From contig JAKUDP010000001.1 in assembly GCA_022570795.1 (NCBI GenBank), forward strand, positions 2,790,001 through 2,854,000: 64,000 bases of DNA, in the 5' to 3' direction. Positions 52,930-61,703 of this stretch are shown here, in pieces. The notes beneath the pieces were generated by a model. It worked only from the letters and a program-made list of their open reading frames with translations, was not told the origin of the DNA and did no database searches. The stretch's first letter is position 1; each line of letters starts with the position of its first letter. Made by a program: the position numbers and the translations under genes. Source of the stretch: Sphaerulina vaccinii. Taxonomy: Eukaryota; Ascomycota; Dothideomycetes; Mycosphaerellales; Mycosphaerellaceae.

Positions 52930-55542
52930 TTATCTCATGCCAACTCCCCTGTTCCGTGCGTCTATGATTGCATTGAGGCACTTGCCAACTGCCTCCAGGT
53001 CTCCGAGCAATGTAATATGCCCACGATCCGAGCTGACAACTCCTCCACGAACAGTGCGATACCCTTTGGGCACCATGGATGCCTTTGCTAACACGACGCC
53101 ATCTCCACTGGCGAATGCAAGCTCATCATAGCAATCAGCACGCTTGACAGCGTCTATGCCATCCACCTTGGCTCCAACCACAGTCGGTACCGATTTGCCG
53201 TATATGACTGCAGTCGGCGGATACGCATTTGCAGCGTCGTGCGCGGGATTGTACTCTAGCTCCTGTTTCCACTTTTTGACAGTGGCCAATGTTCTCGTCA
53301 AGTAGGCTATCGCAACGTCTCGAGGTATTGTGACAGCAGTGCGCGGTGTCATCTCTGACCCATCTTCCATCTCATTGGTGTCTTGCTGACCATGATTAAT
53401 GTTGCCGGTCTCCATCGAGACTTCACTGGGCTTGCCACCCGTATTCATGGAGTCCGGTGCTCCTGCCCCTCCCGCATTGGTCGCCTTTGTGAGATCCGTA
53501 TGGCTGTTACTACTTTTGCGCCCGGACTTCGTGAAGTTTGGTATCGCACTGGCAACTGTATTCATATACCCAGTAATGCCTGTTGGCTTGGGGACTCCGG
53601 AGAGTGGCGGCAGTGGACGATCAATGCACGGTGATAAGCGGTGCTCTATCCAAGTCTGCGGGTCAAAGAAGTCCATGGGATATTCTTCCTTGGTGTGCTT
53701 ATCCACGAAGCATCGTCCGTCCAGCGGCAGGAGCGCGAAACTAGTTCTTATAGTGAAGTTGACCTGGGCTGTCAGGACACGGCTGCTTAGCAGCACTTCA
53801 TCGCCATTTCTCAAAGGTCCAAGGATGTTGATACACGTGTGCGGCACGCCTGCGTAGATGACACCGCGGAAAAGATCTGGTCGCTGGTTGACCGCGTGCC
53901 GAGTGATAAGTCCTCCAAGTGAGTGCGCAAGAACGGTGGCGCCTCTGGTTCCTTTAGGTTCACCAGGTTGATTACATTCGAGCCCTTCCAGGAATGTGAT
54001 AAGCTGTTTCGATAGATATGCTGGATGCAGGCGCCAGTCGTAGCCATAATCATGTACCCGCAGCAGCCCCTCGCGCGCATTGTCACATGCACGGAGACGT
54101 TTGAAGAGCCGACGCGAAATATCGATGGGTCCAATGTGCGTGAGCATACCACCTGGAATGACCTTCTCAGTAGCCCTTTCGTCTGCATCTTCCTCGATGC
54201 CCACTTCAAGATCGACTTTCCGGATATTGAGGCCAACTTTGATTGGCACCCACAACTGTCGATGTGGTGGCTCAGCCGATCGTAATATGCTTCCTCTGTA
54301 GCCCCCCAAGATTACAACATCACCATCGAGCTTCTCAAGCGCAGTCTTGAAGTGAGGATGAGAGGCAAGAGACTTAGTGATCCCAGCATCTACGGCAGCA
54401 GCCTTGGTAGAACTGTAGAACTGTCGCGTGAATGGATCTACAGGCTTCTCTGATGACTTGGTGTGTACAGAAGCGCTGTCACGTTTGCTAAACGACGAGT
54501 TCGAGCGTTCTCGGTTGAAGAAATCAGGTGTGAAGTTGGCCTTGTTGAAAGATGATATTGACGGCATGCTCGGTATGTTAAGTCGAGAGTCCTGCAAGCT
54601 GTCTTTGATGGCCTTGAATCTGCTATTGATCTGCTCTTGAACATGCTCAAACCGAGTATCGTCGCCAAGACTCGACACTGTTGACAGGGCTCGTGGAAGG
54701 GAGGTATCCGAGGTACTCCTTCGCAATAATGGTGCTGGCTTTGATCGTACATGTCTGAGTCGTAGATCGCTTGGCAATTCTCCTATCTTGACTTGTTCAT
54801 CATCTGGCTCTTGATGCGGCGAAGGCCCAGCTTCCTGATCACGAGGTATCAAGTCATCCTGAGTCGGTGCTGGATGGGCTTCATGGTCAACATCTTCTGG
54901 TGTCTTGGAAAGAGCTCCTGGTCCCAGAGTAGATCTTCGTTTCGAGGAGGAGGATTTCTTGGCCGCGAATTTGTCCTGGAAGGTAGAGAACAGCGACTTT
55001 GATCGGCCCTCAGGTCCAGAAGTTGCTCTGCGTCTGCTGAAGGAGAATCCATCGCGCAAGAGAGACTTGGTGAAGTTTGCTCTGTCCGATTCTATATCCC
55101 TCGTGCCGGAGCGCCAGGGTGAAGGTGGACGGAAAGGCGTCCGAGTCGGTGAAGGTTTGGTGGCCGATACTTTCGATTCCGCTTGGCCATCAGTCTGTCC
55201 GAGAGAAGTTTGTACAACCTCATCTGGTGATTCGGCAAACGGAGGCGAATCATGGTCAAGCGCTGCTGCATCAAAATAACTCCCGGACGACTGCAGAGCT
55301 GCAGCTTTTTCGATGGCTGGTGTTCTGGGCGACAGCAATCGCGTCTGCTCTTTCCCAATGCTGACACCAATGGCCGCTCGTTCATCACATTCAGGCTCCG
55401 TATCAGGTCCAGGCGATTCGTCCTCTGATGATGTTCCATGATCAGCGAGAATGTTGTTATAATTAATGTCGGCCAATGCTCGAGACCTGGTCGGCGGCCT
55501 TTGTTGTTCCTCGATAGCACTCATATTCGGTGTAGGAGGCAA
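52930..55542 (-). CDS. Intracellular lipase/LCAT-like alpha/beta hydrolase with long disordered N-terminus
   Basis: A single-exon gene of 870 aa (a start at the Met of MSAIEEQQ, 55524, is also possible). Residues 1-370 are Ser/Pro/Arg-rich and predicted disordered, with many SP and RRxS sites, so the protein is probably phospho-regulated. The hydrolase domain (about 400-860) shows DVVILGGYRGS, WVPIKVGLN, a Tyr/Trp-rich strand HDYGYDWRLHP, the nucleophile elbow TVLAHSLGGL (S541) and VIYAGVPH, as in LCAT/lipase class 3-related enzymes. An insertion rich in Ser, Asn and Gly (about 690-750) divides the domain, and a late GDGVVLAKAS / SSDRGHITLLG block holds likely catalytic Asp and His. There is no signal peptide or TM segment. 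The likely substrate is a lipid ester; this is inference. Confidence 0.87.
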   Translation of the reverse strand: MPPTPNMSAIEEQQRPPTRSRALADINYNNILADHGTSSEDESPGPDTEPECDERAAIGVSIGKEQTRLLSPRTPAIEKAAALQSSGSYFDAAALDHDSPPFAESPDEVVQTSLGQTDGQAESKVSATKPSPTRTPFRPPSPWRSGTRDIESDRANFTKSLLRDGFSFSRRRATSGPEGRSKSLFSTFQDKFAAKKSSSSKRRSTLGPGALSKTPEDVDHEAHPAPTQDDLIPRDQEAGPSPHQEPDDEQVKIGELPSDLRLRHVRSKPAPLLRRSTSDTSLPRALSTVSSLGDDTRFEHVQEQINSRFKAIKDSLQDSRLNIPSMPSISSFNKANFTPDFFNRERSNSSFSKRDSASVHTKSSEKPVDPFTRQFYSSTKAAAVDAGITKSLASHPHFKTALEKLDGDVVILGGYRGSILRSAEPPHRQLWVPIKVGLNIRKVDLEVGIEEDADERATEKVIPGGMLTHIGPIDISRRLFKRLRACDNAREGLLRVHDYGYDWRLHPAYLSKQLITFLEGLECNQPGEPKGTRGATVLAHSLGGLITRHAVNQRPDLFRGVIYAGVPHTCINILGPLRNGDEVLLSSRVLTAQVNFTIRTSFALLPLDGRCFVDKHTKEEYPMDFFDPQTWIEHRLSPCIDRPLPPLSGVPKPTGITGYMNTVASAIPNFTKSGRKSSNSHTDLTKATNAGGAGAPDSMNTGGKPSEVSMETGNINHGQQDTNEMEDGSEMTPRTAVTIPRDVAIAYLTRTLATVKKWKQELEYNPAHDAANAYPPTAVIYGKSVPTVVGAKVDGIDAVKRADCYDELAFASGDGVVLAKASMVPKGYRTVRGGVVSSDRGHITLLGDLEAVGKCLNAIIDARNRGVGMR

Positions 55543-57133
55543 GAGTGTACATAGGTCTGAACAACTGTAGGATGCTTTAGCCGTTCATGGCCATGGTTGA
55601 CGAGTGATATTTGTGGTATGCTTAGAGACGATAAGGATTCTCAGTGGCAGTGCTCTGTGCGAGGCCCGGCCTTGCTGATTAGCTCCATCTTCCTTTCGTT
55701 CAGGTGCGATCCTGCCAACAGACTGAGTAAGTGCGAAGGAAGACATGATTCTCCATCCAAGTTTTGTTGCGGTTCCTTACGGATTTCATGTCATCACACT
55801 TGCAGGCCGGCCGGCCATTCGCGCCATAGCCTCACTTGCTTCACGCCGCATTGCCGTTCTCCAATCGGAGGATTCGCCGCGCATTCACGATTGCGTAGCA
55901 CAAGACTGTTTGTACAGAAGCTCACTCTTTGCACAAGAAGATTGTTCTACAGTTCTAGGATCAAGCGCTAAACGAAGACCAACGAAGAGCTTTATGTATT
56001 CGCAGAACTATGGCTGTACAGTGAAGCTGGTAATTCCCACGATGGCCTGCACATATTTGTATATCGGCATCTCAAGAGCCGTGTTCCGAAGCAGCAGCCA
56101 AAGCGAGGAATACGACAATGGACGAGTTGGGCGAGTATGAGAGACGACCTGATACATGTTGGAAGCAACAGGAGAACGATGAGGCTCGGTCCCATGACTT
56201 TGATGCTATTCTACAGCCTGATCGAAACCTCGATTCGCGGGAGGTGGTCCATTCTCTACAGTCACGGCCACTAAGAATACCACTCGTGAGCCGATATAGC
56301 TCAGCAGCATCAATGCAGTCCGCCGAGGATTGATCACAGATTGCTCTCCTGTATGCAGCCTTTCGCTCGCACATACTGGTGTCCAGTGTCTCTTGGCCGA
56401 CAAATTCCAGACCCTTCAGCTCCGTGGCCATTCCGCTTTCGTTCCCACCAACTCCTTATCTTGCTCTTTGCTGGTCAATCCTTCATCTAGATTGTGGTCA
56501 TCTTGACCGTCTGGTTGTGAGCTGAAGCCAGTCGATGTCGAAGCATGTTCGATCCTCGAGCTTTATCATACTCGAGACTGCTCGGAGCCCGAAGTATGCG
56601 GCATCATTAGATACCTAGGGCATGCGAGAGTCGGGGGTATCGAGCTCATGCTACTTATCCCACGATGGCATTCGAACGCGCTGCGCAACGAGGAGTCAAT
56701 AGTATGACTTAATGGAGAGGTGAGGGTAACGAGGATGGACGATACGAGGACAGTGTTACAAGACATGGGTCGCGTACACTTTCTCTTCTGAGCGGCATCA
56801 AACAAGGTGAGAGCCAAGGTCTTGGACGCACACTCTAATCGCCCGGCCCTTGTAACTCGGAAAAGCAAAATGTGCGAGCTCTTCACGCTCTCCCATCCAT
56901 CCTATCCAACGACATCGGTTATCTGCTGACGCATTGCGCATGTCCCTTCCCTAATGGATCCAGTGTAATCAGCCGCTTGACATTATGCTTCTTGTCAAGC
57001 ACTCGGATCAACAACGGCTCAGCCGCCGCGCGTGAGCTCTCAAAATGGCGTCGAGGCCCGCTCCTTCGCGTCCTGCATCTCGAGAGGACGACACGTCTGC
57101 CTCGACTTCATCACCACCACCTCAGCTGTTAGC
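55543..57133. promoter_or_regulatory. 1.6-kb divergent intergenic region
   Basis: Between the lipase-like gene (minus) and the APC permease gene (plus). ORFs up to about 130 codons (for example 55745-56140 plus) lack motifs. No RNA gene or repeat was recognised. Confidence 0.45.
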
Positions 57134-58964
57134 ATGGCTACACGACGAGCCAGTCTCGTCGCCGATGGCGACCATCTCGCAGCGCTGGGCGTCAAGCAGG
57201 AGCTGAAACGGAACTTTTCGCCCTTGTCCATGCTCGGGCTGGCGTTCGCCATCCTTAACTCATGGACGGCGCTCTCTACCTCGATGTCACTTGCGCTGCC
57301 ATCTGGTGGACCAACGAGTGTGATTTGGGGTCTGATCACGGCGGGCGTGTTCAATTTATGCCTGGCTACCTCGCTCGCCGAGTTTCTCAGTGCTTATCCT
57401 ACTGCGGGAGGTCAGTGGCAATACGTTTGAGGGATTGCATACGGAATATGCACTGACAAGGACAGGCCAATACCACTGGGTCCATATCATCTCATGGCAT
57501 AATTGGAAGCCACTCCTCTCTTGGATCACCGGATGGATCAATGTCTTCGGCTGGATGGCTTTGACCGCTACTGGAGGCCTGCTGGGAAGCCAGATCATCA
57601 TTGGCATAATCGCCATCTACGACACGGCCTACGTTGCGCAGAGGTGGCATCAGTTCTTGATCTACATCGGGTACAATATCATTGCAATGCTGCTGAACGC
57701 GTTCGGCAACTCGATTCTGCCACTCGTCAACAAGACAGCTATCATCTGGAGCATTACGGGCTTCGTAGTGATATCGATCACTGTTCTAGCATGCGCCTCG
57801 CCAAACTACAGCTCTGGCGAATTCGTGTACAGAGAGTTCCTAAATGAGACTGGCTGGCCCGACGGAGTGGCCTGGTTGCTCGGCCTGCTCCAAGGCAGCT
57901 TGGGTCTGACAGGTTACGATGCGACAGCACACATGATAGAGGTAAATGGATAGATGTGGCGAGAAATATGGGTCGTTATGCTGATTGCAAGCAGGAAATC
58001 CCCAACGCAGCTGTCGAAGGTCCCAAGATCATGATCTACTGCGTGGCAATCGGTACTTTTACTGGTTTTGTCTTCCTCTCGTGCTTGCTGTTCGTGGCAG
58101 GAGACATTAACCAGGTCATCTCATCACCTGCGGGTCCGCTGAACCAGATCATCTTCAACGCAACGGGATCTAAGGCAGGCATGGTCTGCCTCCTGATCTT
58201 CCCGCTTATCTGCCTACTCTTTGCCACGATCTCGATCATGACAACTTCGTCTCGCATGACGTATGGTAAGCGATACAAACTACCTGCTAAAACGAAATTC
58301 AGCTGACATCCAACAGCGTTCGCTCGTGATGGTGGTCTACCATTCTCTCGAATCTTTGCCCGCGTCCACAAGAAGCTCGATGTGCCGCTGGAAGCGCTGA
58401 GTCTCACAGTCGTGGTCGTTCTCATATTCGGGTAAGTCTCTCTTGGGCACAACCCATCTCAAGGCATATGATGAGACATGATGATATGGCAATGGCTTGT
58501 GTCCTAACGAATGCAGGTGCATCTTCTTGGGATCCACAAGCGCCTTCAACGCTATTGTCAGTGCGTCAGTGGTGGCTCTTGGAGTGTCCTACGGTATCCC
58601 GATCACGATCAATTGCGTTCGAGGACGAAAACAGCTGCCACCAACGAGAACATTCATCCTTCCGGAATGGTTCGGCTGGACGATCAACCTCATGGGCATT
58701 GCATTCGTGATTGTCACGACTGTACTCTTCGTCTTTCCGCCGGAGCTACCAGTCACGGGTAGTAACATGAACTACTGCGTCGTGGCCTTTGCCATCGTCT
58801 TCATCATCAGCATGATTCAGTGGTTCGTGGACGGCCGCAAGAACTATACCGGACCTAAGATGGACATAGAAGACAACATACTAGTAGCCATCGAGACCGT
58901 GGACCGTCCTGATATGAGTGAGAATGGCTCGTCGAATCTCAGAGGCAAAGGGTCTGATGTTTGA
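57134..58964 (+). CDS. APC-family amino acid/GABA/choline permease
   Basis: A plasma-membrane uptake carrier of the fungal GABA/choline branch (UGA4/HNM1-like). Exons 57134-57410, 57466-57941, 57995-58265, 58317-58431 and 58517-58964, with introns of 51-85 nt, give 528 aa and about 12 TM segments. Family blocks: LGVKQELKRNFSPLSMLGLAFAILNSW, in pieces typical of the N-terminus; SLAEFLSAYPTAGGQYHWVH across intron 1; TGYDATAHMIEEIPNAAVEGP across intron 2; and YAFARDGGLPFSR across intron 3. Each splice site restores a conserved motif. The start is taken at MATRRASL. An in-frame Met at 57032 would add 34 non-family residues. The substrate (GABA, choline or another amine) cannot be fixed from the sequence. 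Confidence 0.93.
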
Positions 58965-59581
58965 ACTATGGTACGTTTTCCACTCCCTGCACTTATGCAC
59001 CCCATCCCCTGTTATGATTATACACCAAGGGTTTACGCGAATCATGATGAGCGTTTACAATTACAATTCAATTGTTCCTAATGACACACAACACAAACAC
59101 GCACGCTTTACACATCTGGTCATTGAACGCGGATGTTTGCTGACAAGTCAACTGCAGACTCAGAATTTACGGTATCTTCTGCCGAATTTATGTAACCACA
59201 TCTATCAAAGTTGTGAAATGTGCCCTCCACTCCTTCGTGCATACCAGTTTCCATGAAGCTGAATCTAGTGTATTGACTTTGGTATATCGACCCTTGAACA
59301 GGCTACTCGAGCAAGTTCCTCCGATTGCTGACGCTCCTGCTCTCCAGCTCCGCTTGAGGCGACAGCTACCCCAACAACATCGTCGATGCCAACGCAAGGA
59401 GAACATTACACGAAACTGTAGGATCTCATTTTGAACCATGGTAGCCGTCGGTGTTTACATTCGGCTTGCTACTTTGCCATTTCCTTCTCGTGCAGAACTC
59501 CAATACATCGGTCTGCTTCAGTTGAACTGTCAGAGCATATGCTGTATCCACAGCTCCCTCTCGTATTGCACGTTCTGGCCC
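58965..59581. other. Convergent intergenic region
   Basis: Two 3' flanks meet here (permease plus, unknown gene minus). No feature is recognised. Confidence 0.5.
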
Positions 59582-60816
59582 TCACAGCAAGGTCTGGTCA
59601 GCTTTCATTCTTAGCTTGACGAGCCGGCAGACCTCATCGATATCTGCACCGCGTGCGGTACCAAGCTTAACCAAAATCCGGCCATGGACATTCTGCTGTG
59701 CAGCGAGCGTCGCGAAATCAAGACAACTCGCGCGATTGCTGCCGAAGTCGACGATCATTTCGACCAACTCGACTGGGAGTTTGCTTCCAGCCACTTTGTA
59801 TGCTAGGAATTGAGCACACTGGCGGTGCGATGCTATCAGACAAGTGATGCCGCAGGATGGTAGCAAGACGTGCTTGAAGTCATGAAAGGAGCTCTGCATG
59901 TCTTCCGGTAGCGGCAAAGCCATAGAGAGGGAGCTGAAGATGTTGAAAGATCGCAATAGGATACCGGAATAGTTGCTGTTGTCAATCTCGTTGGCCCTGA
60001 AGGAAATAAAGGTAAGCAAGTGTCTTTGATATGCGCCACCGGCTTCAGCAATGCCTGTTCGTGGCCCACCGTCATATTGGACACCAATGTAGTAAGACAT
60101 CGAGTGTAAGCTCTGGGGTACTCACTTCAGTATCTTCGACAAGTGTCTCATTAGGATTTTGACCAAGGTGCGGTCTGCGACCTTGAGATAGCGAGCAGCC
60201 CGACCGTGATTACCCTTGATCTCGTGCCAGATCTTGAGAGGGTTGTCGTCACGGCTCCATATTGTGAACATCTTCTCTAAGGTCAAGAACATCATATCGA
60301 TCGCTTGGAGGTTTTCGTCCGGAAAAGCTGCCAATATTCCAATGGCTTCGAAGACATGAAGTCCAACTCCCTTCCAGTCACTCATAATCTCCTGAACCAG
60401 ACTTCTGGCTTCCGTGACCGTCACAGAAGCTCTCAATCTCTGCAAGCGAGCTCGGCGCTGCTTCTTCGTGAGCTCGATGGGCTCCGAATCGCCACGCTTA
60501 GTCTCGTCGGTTGGTGGAACAATGGCATTTGGCACGTGTTCGGGGAAGCTCGCTGGGTTATTTTCAAGCTCCTGCTGCCGCTTTTGTAACGCTTGTATCT
60601 CGAAGGAGTTCTTCCTGATTGCCAGAAGCATCTTGTTGGCTCTGCAGATGGTTGCGTATACTTCAGAAGGAGAGAGCGCCTTCTGGATATGTGGTGCCGG
60701 AGGTAGAGTCGGAGGTGGAGCGACGACCGTTGCGGCTGCGAAACATTAGACGATGCAGAGGCAGCTTCTGCGACGAACTCACCTGCTACAGCATTCTGGG
60801 CTGCGACGGCGCTCAT
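59582..60816 (-). CDS. Unknown 352-aa protein, three exons
   Basis: Exon 1 (60816-60783) encodes MSAVAAQNAVA. A 47-nt intron (60736-60782) follows, then exon 2 (60735-60126), a 129-nt intron (59997-60125) and exon 3 (59996-59582). The frame is kept throughout. The N-terminus is Ala/Pro-rich (APPPTLPPAPHIQ), followed by helical, charged segments (KKQRRARLQRLRASVTVTEA) and a long all-helical part. No TM segment, signal peptide or known motif is seen. Intron 2 could not be skipped because exon 2 reads into TGA at its donor. It ends with the same 3' block as the CSE1 sister introns. I do not recognise the family. Confidence 0.68.
59997..60125 (-). repeat. 129-nt intron with introner-like 3' end
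   Basis: Second intron of the unknown 352-aa gene. Its 3' portion carries AGACACTTGCTTACCT, identical over 16 nt to the 3' portion of CSE1 intron 2, followed by a T-rich tract and TTCAG. The 5' part does not obviously match. Confidence 0.55.
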
Positions 60817-61703
60817 CGTGGCGACAAGTGGGTTGAGACGAGCGTGGTGCGCTTCAGGTCGAGGAAAACCGAGAGAAGTCAAGAGTGCAACTTTCAGATA
60901 CACTAGCGTGCTTGCCCTCGCGAGCAGCCAACGGTCTGCAACATCTCAATGCCTCAACGCTTCTGGTCAACTCTGCTCTGCTCCGAGATGCCTAGTGTGT
61001 GCTACATCATGGAGAGCTTCAATCTTGAAGGATGGGATGACACTGCTCTGAATTCCGATGGCCTTACGATGTTGCATGGAGTCCGTCTCTCTGCTCGCAG
61101 TCAGCGCCAACTGATTTGAGAAACGGTAATCATTAAGCCACCATGTACTGAGAGTGCAGATGTCTTCGACACCTCACCATTTGGACTGCTGAAATCTCGC
61201 CCTTACATGACATACGCCAGATCGATCATATGTACTATCAAGCTTTCGCGTCCTCTTAGAAAGAAGTATCAGGCACGCGACATCTCGCGAGCGGCTGCAC
61301 ACTGTGAGAGCTCGCTGCACCAGCATCTCGACGCGCCCTGCAGGTAGACATGTATGCTTTCGATGCATTGATGAGCGATCGCGAGTGGCTGATGCTGCTT
61401 TGGAACATTCCATAGGCATGCGGGCGTACTAGGAGGAAGGCACATGCAAAGTGAAGTGGAATCGGCATGATCCCTGCAAAGCCTAAACTGCTCTCGGAGA
61501 CAGCTGGCATCAGATCAATAATGAACTTTTGAACACGTCGACATAAACACTCAACACTCTCCACAACTTCTTTGACTCATTTCACACGATCTGGTCCACG
61601 TGTACAAGATTCTCTCTGATGGATGACTAGATCTGCTTAACCTGTTGTGACCAACACCTGGACGGATTGAACATACGATCGAAGAGACGACCATACACAC
61701 ACA
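60817..61703. promoter_or_regulatory. Divergent intergenic region
   Basis: 887 bp between the start of the unknown 352-aa gene and the LHS1 start. I looked for an unfolded-protein-response element expected for an ER chaperone but did not identify a convincing one. No gene is seen. Confidence 0.4.
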
